Positions 7,002 through 16,100 of a stretch of 49,069 nt of DNA are shown piece by piece. A model generated the notes under the pieces. That model had not been told where the DNA came from and did not search any database. It worked only from the letters and a program-made list of their open reading frames with translations. Both the position numbers and the translations under genes were made by a program. The DNA is from Myxococcales bacterium (GTDB taxonomy: Bacteria > Myxococcota_A > UBA9042 > GCA-2863065). The DNA lies in the NCBI GenBank assembly GCA_018780435.1, contig JADMJS010000346.1, forward strand, positions 1 through 49,069, in the 5' to 3' direction. The first letter of the stretch is position 1, and the number at the start of each line of letters is the position of its first letter.

Positions 7002-9773
7002 TTGTTCGTCACACTCACCATGGCGCTGGCCATCGCGGCCGAAGTGCAAGCCGAACCGCCCAGCGCGGAGCGGGAGGGCACCGTCGGTATCGTCGGCACC
7101 GTGGTCGACCGGGACAGCGGCGAGCCGATCGAGGGCGCGACCGTGACCATCGTCGCGGGGCCCGAGAGCCGAGGCGCAGGGGCCACGACCACCCGGGGTG
7201 GACGTTTTCTCCTGCGCGTGAGCCCCGGCAAATACGCCATCGTGGCGATGGCGGACTGGCACCGCCCCGTTCGTATCAAGGGCATCACCGTCGACGACGG
7301 ACGGCGCACCTCCGTCCGAGTGGCCTTGCCCCCGGACCCGGACGCGACCGAGGTGGTCTACATCGACGCACGCGCCGATAAACGGAAAGAGACTGTCCTT
7401 CTGGAGACGCGAAAGCGGGCCGGCGCCGTCTCGGACGCTGTCGGAGCGCAGGAGATGTCACGGAGCGCGGACTCGAGCGCGGGCGACGCGCTCAAGCGAG
7501 TGGTCTCGCTGACCCTCGTCGACGGTAAGTTCGTGACCATTCGCGGCCTCGGTGGGCGCTACACCACGACCCTCTTGAACGGCGTCGCGCTCCCGAGCCC
7601 GGATCCGGACGACGGTGCGGTCCCGCTCGACCTCTTCCCGTCGGCGCTGCTCTCGAACTTGACCGTCATGAAGACCTTCTCCCCGGAGCTGCCCGGGACC
7701 TTCGCGGGCGGGGCCGTCCAGATCGAGACGTCGACGTATCCGGAGGCGTTCGAGGCCAAAGTGAAGCTCGGACTCGGCTTCGACACCGCCTCCGTCTTCA
7801 AGGCGATGCCCTCCTACGAGGGCGGTGCTGCCGACGCCCTCGGCTTCGATGACGGGACTCGAGCCCTCCCGGCAGGCCTCCCAGCCGAGACGCCACTCTC
7901 GCGAACGAACGACGGGATCAGCGCCAGCTACCTCGAGCGCGTCGGCGAAGCGTTCCCGAAGGTCTGGTCGTCCCGAGACGGCACCGCGTGGCCGAACCTC
8001 TCCCTCGGCGCGACGGTTGGCGACACGGCGGACCTCGGGGCGGGCGGTAAGCTCGGCTACCTGACCTCGCTGACGCTCTCTCACCAGGACCGACTTCGGG
8101 ACTCGGTGGTCCGAAAGCTCAAGCTCGACGGCGGCGAGGTCGTCCTTCGCGAAGAGACGGACGTCCTGACCGGGACGGAGTCGGGGTCGCTCGGCGCGCT
8201 CGTCAGCCTTGGCTATCAACCGAGGCCCGCACACGACCTCGGGCTCTTTGTGCTCTACACCCACCAAGGCGACAAGAGCGCTCAGATCGCGAGCGGGTAC
8301 AGCGAGTCGGACGCGTCGGACGCGACGTCGACGCGGCTTCAGTTCATCACCCGCGAGCTGGCGTTCGGGCAGCTGCGCGGCACACACCGCGTCGATGACG
8401 CCCTTGGGCTACAGCTTGGGTGGAACGCCAACGTCTCGTTCGCGGCGCGAGACGAGCCCGACACGCGCGACACGGCGGCGCTCGTCCTCGAGGACGGCCG
8501 CGCCCGCTTCGACGCCGGCCCGGGCTCTGGCGAGCGCTTCTTCTCTCGGGTCGAAGACCTCGGGACGAGCGGTGCGTTCACGTTCGGGCTGCCGCTCGCC
8601 GGCGTCCGGATCGACGGCGGGGCGTCGGCGCAAGCGTCGTTCAAGACCTATAGCGCGCGGCGATTCCGCTACGACCTCGTCGGGCGTGACCCGGCCGTGC
8701 TCTTCCTGCCCATTGAGGAGATGCTCGGCCCCGAGCACATCGGCCCCGACTTCGAGATCGGCGAACGCACGAACGCCTCGGACGGCTACGACGCGACCGC
8801 GTGGACCGCCGCAGGCCACCTCGGGCTCGATGTGACCGCGGGGGCGCCCGTGCGCGTCCTCGCTGGCGTGCGCTTCGAAGCCGCCGGTCAGGTCCTCGAC
8901 CCGGGGACACCTTACGCCGTGTACCAAGACGATCCGGCGCCCGTCGACCGCCTCGACCTCGATTGGCTCCCGTCCGCCGCCGTGGTGGTCGCCCTCTCAG
9001 ACGACATGAACCTCCGTGCGGCGTACGGCTGGACGCTCGCCCGCCCCCAAACCCGCGAGATCGCACCGATTCTCTACTACGACTTCGTGCGACGCCGCTC
9101 GGTCTCGGGGAACCCCGAGCTCACGCTCACGCGTATTCACAACGCCGACCTCCGTTGGGAGTGGTTCTGGTCCAAGGACGCCCTCGTCTCGGTCAGTGCC
9201 TTCTTCAAGTACTTCAATGACCCGATCGAGCGGGTGATCGTGTCGGCTGCGAACGGGAACGTCTCGTTCGACAACGCGCCGTCCGCGTGGGTGGTGGGCG
9301 GCGAGCTCGAAGCGCGCACCGACTTCGGCTTCGTCACCCCCGTGCTGAAACCTTTACGCTTGACGGCCAATGCCACGCTGCTGAAGTCGGAGGTCACGAC
9401 CGCAGGCGAACGCGTCTCACTCCAGACGTCGGCGTCGCGTCCCCTACAGGGACAATCGCCCTACGTCGTCAACGTTGGTCTCGGCTGGGAGCAGCCGAGC
9501 ATCGGGTTCGAGGTCGGACTCTACTACAACGTCACAGGGCCTCGTATCGCCGAGGTCGGCTTCGACGGCCTTCCTGATGTCTACGAGACGGCATTTCACC
9601 GCCTCGATCTCACCGCGAGTCAAGCGCTGCCCGCCGGCTTCAAGCTGAAGCTCGCCGCGTCGAACCTCGCCTATCAGTCCGCTCGTTTCGAGGCCGACGG
9701 TATCGCGGTCTACGAAGTCGAACCGGGGGTCAGCGTGTCGCTGTCCCTCGAATGGTCGTCCGAGGCGAAGTGA
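7002..9773 (+). CDS. TonB-dependent outer-membrane receptor with CarboxypepD_reg-like N-domain
   Basis: About 923 aa from a TTG at 7002, which has GGGAG 10 nt upstream and yields FVTLTMALAIAAEVQA as a short signal peptide. An ATG at 7020 would leave too little, and a CTG at 6978 would add a basic N-region, so the start is uncertain. Domains: carboxypeptidase-regulatory-like fold (about residues 25-110, GTVVDRDSGEPIEGATVTIV); plug (about 145-260, VTIRGLGGRYTTTLLNGVAL and PELPGTFAGGAVQIET); then a beta-barrel of about 650 residues ending VSLSLEWSSEAK. The YGWTLARPQTREIAP stretch is typical of this receptor subfamily. It lies immediately downstream of its energising complex. The ligand is unknown. 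Confidence 0.88.
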   Translation: MFVTLTMALAIAAEVQAEPPSAEREGTVGIVGTVVDRDSGEPIEGATVTIVAGPESRGAGATTTRGGRFLLRVSPGKYAIVAMADWHRPVRIKGITVDDGRRTSVRVALPPDPDATEVVYIDARADKRKETVLLETRKRAGAVSDAVGAQEMSRSADSSAGDALKRVVSLTLVDGKFVTIRGLGGRYTTTLLNGVALPSPDPDDGAVPLDLFPSALLSNLTVMKTFSPELPGTFAGGAVQIETSTYPEAFEAKVKLGLGFDTASVFKAMPSYEGGAADALGFDDGTRALPAGLPAETPLSRTNDGISASYLERVGEAFPKVWSSRDGTAWPNLSLGATVGDTADLGAGGKLGYLTSLTLSHQDRLRDSVVRKLKLDGGEVVLREETDVLTGTESGSLGALVSLGYQPRPAHDLGLFVLYTHQGDKSAQIASGYSESDASDATSTRLQFITRELAFGQLRGTHRVDDALGLQLGWNANVSFAARDEPDTRDTAALVLEDGRARFDAGPGSGERFFSRVEDLGTSGAFTFGLPLAGVRIDGGASAQASFKTYSARRFRYDLVGRDPAVLFLPIEEMLGPEHIGPDFEIGERTNASDGYDATAWTAAGHLGLDVTAGAPVRVLAGVRFEAAGQVLDPGTPYAVYQDDPAPVDRLDLDWLPSAAVVVALSDDMNLRAAYGWTLARPQTREIAPILYYDFVRRRSVSGNPELTLTRIHNADLRWEWFWSKDALVSVSAFFKYFNDPIERVIVSAANGNVSFDNAPSAWVVGGELEARTDFGFVTPVLKPLRLTANATLLKSEVTTAGERVSLQTSASRPLQGQSPYVVNVGLGWEQPSIGFEVGLYYNVTGPRIAEVGFDGLPDVYETAFHRLDLTASQALPAGFKLKLAASNLAYQSARFEADGIAVYEVEPGVSVSLSLEWSSEAK

Positions 9774-9828
9774 AGCCCGGACGAGTCCCCGTCGTGGCCC
9801 ACGCCATGACAATTGAAGGAGATTGCCC

Positions 9829-11238
9829 ATGAAGTGCCGATTGTTTCTGATTCAGGGTGTGTTTGCGTTCGGAGCAGTGGTGGCTTGCAGTGACTCCAAG
9901 AACGCGGTGAGCGCCGATGGGACGGACGGTGCGACCGATGGGGCCGACGCGACGGACAGCACCGATGGCGCCGATGCCACCGATGCCACCGACGGCACGG
10001 ACGGCACGGACGGCACCGATGGCGGCGGCGAGACCATCGCCGTCAGCGACGCCATCGCCGCGGACACGACGTGGACGACCGGCAATACCTACGTCCTCGA
10101 GAGTCATGTCTTCGTGGAGAACGCCACGCTCACGATCGAGCCCGGCGTCACGGTGAAGGGGAACGCCGGCACCTCGCTGGTCGTCACGACGACAGCTCGG
10201 CTCGAGGCCGCCGGTACCGCGGCCCTGCCGATCGTGTTCACGAGCAACGAGCCGGTTGGACAGCGGGGCCCGGGCAACTGGGGCGGGGTCGTCCTGCTCG
10301 GGAACGCGCCGCTGAACGTCGAGGGCGGCTCGGAGAGCATCGAAGGGTTCCCGGCCGGCGGCGAGCGGACGGTCTACGGCGGGAGCGACGCCGCACACGA
10401 CTGCGGGACGCTCAGATACGCCCGAATCGAGTTCGCAGGCTTCGAGCTCGAGAAGGACAACGAGCTGAACGGCCTCACCGTGGGCGGCTGCGGGACCGAG
10501 ACGGAGATCGACTACGTGCAGGTGCACCTGGGCGCCGACGACGGGATCGAGATGTTCGGGGGGACCGCGAACCTGCGCCATATCGTCATCACGCAGCCGG
10601 ACGACGACGGGCTCGACTGGGACTTCGGCTGGACGGGCAACGTGCAGTTCCTTGTCCTCCAGCAGAACGGGCTCGTCGGCGACAACGGCATCGAGGCCGA
10701 CTCCAACAAGAACGACAACGACGCGACACCGCGTGCGGCGCCGACCCTCTGGAACACGACCTGGATCGGCTCGAACGCCGAGCCGGGCACCGCGGGTAAG
10801 ACGCAGTCCGGCTTCATGTTCCGCCGCGGTACGGCCGGGACCATGAAGAACGCCGTCGTCGCCCACTTCACTGACTTCGCGCTGCAGGTCAACGACGCGT
10901 CGAGCACGGACCTCCTCGCCACGGGCGAGCTGAGCCTCCAGAGCTCGCTCTGGTGGGACAACGGCGGCGCGACGGCCACGCTGGTGGCCAAGTCGGATGT
11001 GGACGGTGTCGACGTCGCAGCGCTCGTCGCCACGGCCGAGAGCGGCAACCAGCTCGTCGATCCCAAGCTGACCGACGCGCTCAACCTCGACGCACCGAAC
11101 TTCCTCCCCGAGGCTGCTTCGCCGGCGCTCTCGGGTGGGGCGCCGCCGCCCGCTGGCTTCGACACGACCGCCACCTACTACGGCGCGTTCGGCACGGTCG
11201 ATTGGACCGCGGGATGGACCGCCTACCCGGCGGATTGA
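9829..11238 (+). CDS. Lipoprotein with parallel beta-helix-like domain, receptor-associated
   Basis: This is a 469-aa product. ATG 9829 follows GAAGGAG at ideal spacing. The signal peptide ends in the lipobox VVAC at about residue 22. A Thr/Asp/Gly low-complexity linker made of repeated GTDGTDG units (about 32-62) leads to a globular part of repeating short strands with VTVKGNAGTSL, GNWGGVVLLGNAPLN and LHLGADDGIEMFGG-like motifs, suggesting a right-handed beta-helix. Proteins of this type are often encoded next to TonB-dependent receptors in Bacteroidota and Proteobacteria (from memory). It is 55 nt behind the receptor gene and probably cotranscribed, so a surface accessory of the receptor is a reasonable inference. 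The exact activity is unknown. Confidence 0.75.
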   Translation: MKCRLFLIQGVFAFGAVVACSDSKNAVSADGTDGATDGADATDSTDGADATDATDGTDGTDGTDGGGETIAVSDAIAADTTWTTGNTYVLESHVFVENATLTIEPGVTVKGNAGTSLVVTTTARLEAAGTAALPIVFTSNEPVGQRGPGNWGGVVLLGNAPLNVEGGSESIEGFPAGGERTVYGGSDAAHDCGTLRYARIEFAGFELEKDNELNGLTVGGCGTETEIDYVQVHLGADDGIEMFGGTANLRHIVITQPDDDGLDWDFGWTGNVQFLVLQQNGLVGDNGIEADSNKNDNDATPRAAPTLWNTTWIGSNAEPGTAGKTQSGFMFRRGTAGTMKNAVVAHFTDFALQVNDASSTDLLATGELSLQSSLWWDNGGATATLVAKSDVDGVDVAALVATAESGNQLVDPKLTDALNLDAPNFLPEAASPALSGGAPPPAGFDTTATYYGAFGTVDWTAGWTAYPAD

Positions 11239-11336
11239 GCACGTAGATTTCCCGGTCGTCATTGCGCCACCCTCCCGCCAGGACTAAGCTCCCGCGCCGA
11301 TTCTTGGTCCAGAGCGACCAGGCGGCGGGGAGCGAT

Positions 11337-12392
11337 ATGGTGACGACGACATGGCGCGTGGTGCTGCTCTTGAGCGTGCTCCTCGCGTGTACCGCGGCCC
11401 GCCGTGGTGGGGGCAAGGACGACGCGACGGCTGGGACCGGCGACGACACGGCTGGCGTGCCCGACGACATCGGCGCCGTGCCCGCGGGCGACACTGGGGC
11501 AAGCGACGCCGCAAGTCCCGAGCCCGATGCGCTCGTTACTCCCGACGATACGGCCACATGCACGCCGAGCTGTGGTGACCGCGAGTGCGGGGATGATGGC
11601 TGTGGCGGTACCTGCGGCAAGTGCCCCGGCGCGGCCCCGTTCTGCGACGACGGCTTCTGCTCGGTGGAGTGTCAGCCGAATTGTGCGGGGCTCGAGTGCG
11701 GCGACGACGGGTGCGGCGGCTCCTGCGGCACCTGCCCGGAGGTCGCGCCGACCTGTGAGGCGGGGAAGTGCCAACTTCCGTGCGAGCCGAGCTGCGACGG
11801 GAAACAGTGTGGCCCTGACGACTGCGGCGGCAGCTGCGGCATCTGCGACGACGGATATAACTGTACGGATGGCGGCGAATGTCAGACCGTGTGCACTCCA
11901 AACTGTCTCGGAAAGGCGTGCGGTCCGAACGGCTGCGGTGGCACCTGCGGGACGTGCTCCGGCGGCGCCGTCTGCTCGCGAGCCGGCAAGTGTATCTCGA
12001 CCTGTACCCCGAGCTGCGCCGACAAGGACTGTGGCGATGACGGCTGCGGGGGCACGTGCGGGAGCTGTAGTGGCAACGCGTCATGCCAGGCGGGGGAGTG
12101 TGTGTCGAGTGGTGATTGTTCGTCCGATCCCACGTGCGAGTGCCTGAACTCGGCGTGTACCGGCGATCTCCTTGCGCTGGGCTGCCAACTCTCGGTGCCG
12201 TCAGGCGCGTGCCTGGACGCCATGCTGGTCGACTTCGACACGAACGGGTGTGGCCCCACGTGTACGCCGACAGGCCCGTTCCCCGTGGTATTGCCTCAGA
12301 TGAACGTCGTCTGTTCGCATTCCGCGTGCAAAGACTTGAAGGCCAGCCTAGAGACCCTCTCGCCCGGGCTCTGTGCCTCGTGCGTGGACTGA
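11337..12392 (+). CDS. Lipoprotein with five tandem 37-aa Cys-rich repeats
   Basis: This 351-aa protein starts at ATG 11337 (GGGGAGCG upstream) with a lipobox LLAC at about residue 18 and an Asp/Ala/Thr-rich linker. Five tandem repeats of 37 residues follow (about 79-263), each of the form C-x3-C-x4-C-x-DDGCGG-[TS]-CG-x-C...C, with seven or eight cysteines per unit. The last approximately 85 residues form a separate Cys-rich domain. The regular Cys spacing implies disulfide-stabilised surface modules. Family and ligand are unknown. It sits between the receptor-linked lipoprotein and a GST gene. Confidence 0.75.
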   Translation: MVTTTWRVVLLLSVLLACTAARRGGGKDDATAGTGDDTAGVPDDIGAVPAGDTGASDAASPEPDALVTPDDTATCTPSCGDRECGDDGCGGTCGKCPGAAPFCDDGFCSVECQPNCAGLECGDDGCGGSCGTCPEVAPTCEAGKCQLPCEPSCDGKQCGPDDCGGSCGICDDGYNCTDGGECQTVCTPNCLGKACGPNGCGGTCGTCSGGAVCSRAGKCISTCTPSCADKDCGDDGCGGTCGSCSGNASCQAGECVSSGDCSSDPTCECLNSACTGDLLALGCQLSVPSGACLDAMLVDFDTNGCGPTCTPTGPFPVVLPQMNVVCSHSACKDLKASLETLSPGLCASCVD

Positions 12393-12419
12393 CCCCCAAA
12401 CTTCCGACGAGGCACCCAG

Positions 12420-13037
12420 ATGATGCTGTACTACACCCCGACCTCGCCCTTCGTCCGCAAGGTGCTCATCGCCGCCCATGAGCTCGGGCTCGCGGAGCGA
12501 ATCGAGACGACGATGCTACGGCCGTCCCCCTTGGCGCCGAACGCCGAGCTCTCGGGGGCCAACCCGCTGTCCAAGATCCCCGCGCTCATCCTCGACGACG
12601 GCACGGGACTCTACGACTCGCGCGTCATCTGCGAGTACCTAGAGACCTTGCGCGCGCCCGGCGTGCCGTCGCTCGTCCCGGCGTCCGGACCCGAACGATT
12701 CCGAACACTTCGACTCCAAGCCCTCTGCGACGGCGTGCTCGAAGCCGGGATCCTCGTGTTCTACGAACGCGCCATGCGCCCCCCTGCCCTGCACTGGGAG
12801 GAGTGGCTCGCCGGTCAGACCCAGAAGGTGCTGCAAGGCCTCGACGCGCTCGACAGAGAGTGTGACCATTTCGGTGACAACGTCGATCTCGCCCAGGTCG
12901 CGGCCGGCGCCACCATCGGCTGGCTCGAGTTCCGCAACGTCTGCGGTGACCTCCGCAGCAGCCGCCCACGCCTCTTCGCGTGGTACGAGCGATTCACCGC
13001 GCGGCCGTCGATGCGGGCGACGGTGCCGGTAAGCTGA
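12420..13037 (+). CDS. Glutathione S-transferase, YibF-like
   Basis: This 205-aa cytosolic protein has an N-terminal thioredoxin-like GST domain (residues 1-80): YYTPTSPFVRKVLIAAHELGL carries the Ser-Pro-Phe active-site region, followed by the NPLSKIPAL cis-Pro loop and the LYDSRVICEYL glutathione-binding segment. The all-helical C-terminal domain runs about 90-200. The pattern resembles E. coli YibF. GAGG lies 8 nt before ATG 12420. A second ATG follows directly, so the start could be one codon later. Its genomic place among lipoproteins gives no clue to its substrate. Confidence 0.88.
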   Translation: MMLYYTPTSPFVRKVLIAAHELGLAERIETTMLRPSPLAPNAELSGANPLSKIPALILDDGTGLYDSRVICEYLETLRAPGVPSLVPASGPERFRTLRLQALCDGVLEAGILVFYERAMRPPALHWEEWLAGQTQKVLQGLDALDRECDHFGDNVDLAQVAAGATIGWLEFRNVCGDLRSSRPRLFAWYERFTARPSMRATVPVS

Positions 13038-13107
13038 GATCGCCGTGGGTCGCTTGCGTGACCAACACGTCGCTTGATCCGGCGGAGCGGGGGCGGCTAT
13101 CGTCTGC

Positions 13108-16100
13108 ATGTCGGGCGGTCGCCCGGTGCTCTCCCTTCCGACCGAGTCAGCCGAGACGGCGACGAGCGAGACGACCTTGACGACGCGCCCTGCCGCCTTC
13201 GACCACCTTGGACCCTGGCTCGCTCGCGCGATCGTCGCGATCGCCCTGGCCGTCGGCTGTTCCGATCCCGATGGCAGCACGACGGCGGGTGGCGCGGACA
13301 CGCCGGAAGCTCCGGACGACACGCCGGAGCCGCCGGACACGAGCCACGACGCGACCACCGACGCCGCGGGCGACACCCAAAGCGGCGTCCTCTCCTGCAC
13401 CGGCGAGCCCAACGGGCGCCCCTGTCATCATCCCCTGGCCTGCGTCACGACGGCGGTCTGTCAGTCCGAACAATGCGTCCCGGACATGGGCGACATTCCC
13501 GTGCCGGACGGCGTCTGCGAGTCGCTCGGCTGCGACGGCGACACGCTTTTGGCGAAGCCCCGCCCCGAAGGCGAATCATGCCAGGGAGCCGATCTCTGCA
13601 TCGCCACGGCGACGTGTGATGGCGCCGGCAACTGCGTCGGCCTCCCGACCGACATCGCTGCGGACTGCCAGGCCGTCGACGAGGCGCTCGACGCGCTCGT
13701 GAACGAGGGCAAGACACCGCCGTCGTGCGTACGTAGCGTCGCGTGTAACCCGGCGAACGGGCGGTGCGAGCCCAATGGGTGGTCCGGTGAAGGCGCGTGG
13801 TGCGAGCGAGCCTTCACGACCGACGCCGCGGGCATCCCGAAGATCCCCGTGACCGAGCTGAACCTCTGCAACACGGGGACGTGCGGCCCAGCGACCTCGC
13901 AGGGCGCCCCCGCCGGCGCCACCGAATGCACGGCCGGTCCCGCGGTCGTGTGCCCACCCATCAACGACGGCTGCAAAGTCGGCGAGTGCGACCCCGACAC
14001 GGGGACGTGCTTCAACTACAAGCCGATCGCCGAAGGCGAGAAGTGCAACGACAAGAGCGCCTGCACGACGCAAGACCGATGCGACATCAAGGGCGCCTGC
14101 ATCGGCATCCCCTTCGACGACGGCCTCCCGGAAGGCGACTGCGCCAAGAAGAGCTGCTCGACCATCGCCGGCAAGCCCGTCTACGGGCTCGCGAACGAGA
14201 GCAAGGCCTGCACGCCAGCCGACCCGTGCCTGCTGACGGGCACGTGCTCGCAGGGCACCTGCATTGCCAGCCCCAAGGTGTGCGACGACTTCGATCCGTG
14301 CACCGAAGACCAGTGCGAACCCGGCGTCGGGTGCCAATACGACCCAGTCGACCTCGGCGACGGCGCGGTCGAGGTGCTCTGCGACGGGAAAGACGACGAC
14401 TGCGACGGTCAGACCGACGAGGACTTCACGACGACCACCCCCGACGGCGCTACCGTCAAGGGACTCGGTCAGCCATGCGGCACGGGCGCGTGCGCCAACG
14501 GGGCGACCGTCTGTACCGAGACCGGCGTCGGCTGTTCGACGGCCGGAAGCGCGACCGCCGAGGTCTGTAATGGCCTGGATGACGACTGCGACGGGCTCAC
14601 CGACGCCCTCGATCCGAGCCTCAACGCCGAGCCTTGCGAAAAATCCGCGGGCGTCTGCCTCGGTACGAGCAAAGCGCTGGCGCTCTGTCAGGGAGGGGTG
14701 TGGGCCCCCTGCTCGGGGCCCGAGTACGGCGACGACTACGCGGAGAGCGGCGAGAGCGCCTGCGACGAGCTCGACAACGACTGCGACGGCGAGACCGACG
14801 AGGACTACTCCTACGTCAGCCCAGGCGGGATCCTCTCGGCCCTCGGCGGCGCGTGCGGAGACGGGAGCTGCGCGGGCGGCGTCACGATCTGCGCTGCCGA
14901 CGGGAGCGCGGCAGTCTGTTCGAGCGACGGCGGGCTCGCCGACGAGATCTGCGACGGCCTCGACAACGATTGCGACGGGTCCACCGACGTCGCCGACTCG
15001 TCGCTGGTATTGCCCGGCTGCGAGCTCTCCGGTGGCGTTTGTGGGCAACGCGTCAAAGCGCCGACCGCGTGTGTGGCCGGCAAGTGGCAGGCCTGCGACG
15101 CTGACGACTACGGCGCCGAGTGGCAGGTGAATGTCGAGCTCGCCTGCGACGGCCAGGACAATGACTGCGACGGCAGCACCGATGAAGACTTCACCCTCGT
15201 GAACCCGGACGCGACGCTCGTTCAAGGCGCCGGCCAGCCGTGCGGCCTCGGCGCGTGTGCGGGAGGGGTAACGGCATGCGCGGACGGCGGCGCGACGCTC
15301 GCGTGCTCGACCTTTGCGCTCGCGGGCGCCGAGGTCTGCAATAGCCAGGACGACGACTGCGACGGGGTCGTCGACGCTGACGATCCGTCCCTCGTCATCA
15401 TCCCGTGCGAGAACGTCGCGGGCGTGTGTGCCGGCGCCGTGCGGCCCGCCGCGTCGTGTTCGGGCGGGAGCTGGGCGCCGTGTGCCGACGCCGTCTACTC
15501 GACCGCGGGCATGCAGCAGGGCGCCGAGACGAGCTGCGACGGCAAGGACAATGACTGCGACGGCAAGACGGACGAGGACTTCTCGACGACGCTCCCGGAC
15601 GGGACCGTGGTCTCGGGGGTCGGCACTCCGTGCGGGACCGGGCTCTGCACCGGCGGTGTCCTCCTCTGCGCTGCCGACGCCGTGAGCGCCGTATGCACAA
15701 CAGCGAGCGCGGCGGCCTCTGAGGTCTGTAATGGCGCCGACGACGACTGCGATGGCCTCGTCGACGCGGCGGACGACAACCTCGTGCGGGTGCCGTGCGA
15801 GAAACAGGATGGCCTGTGCGCCGGCACACTGAAGCCCAGCGCGCTCTGCACGGGCGGCTCGTGGGCAGTGTGCTCAAGTGACGTCTACGCGGCGCAGGTC
15901 CCGGGTTACGGCGCCACCAAGGAGCCCCTCTGCGACGGCGAGGACGACGATTGTGACGGCGCCGTCGACGAAGACTTCACGCTCCCCATGCCGAACGGCG
16001 CCACCGTGGTTGGCGCGGGCAAGAGCTGCGGGACGGGAGCCTGCGCAGGCGGCGTGACCGCATGCGGAGCAGACAGTGAGAGCCTCGTGTGCCCGACGTC

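Noticed and set aside
13576..15225. Long open frame (549 codons) antisense to the MopE-repeat gene
   Set aside because: High-GC shadow of a repetitive real gene; the amino-acid content is low-complexity and no family pattern appears. A second such frame lies at 15874-17349.
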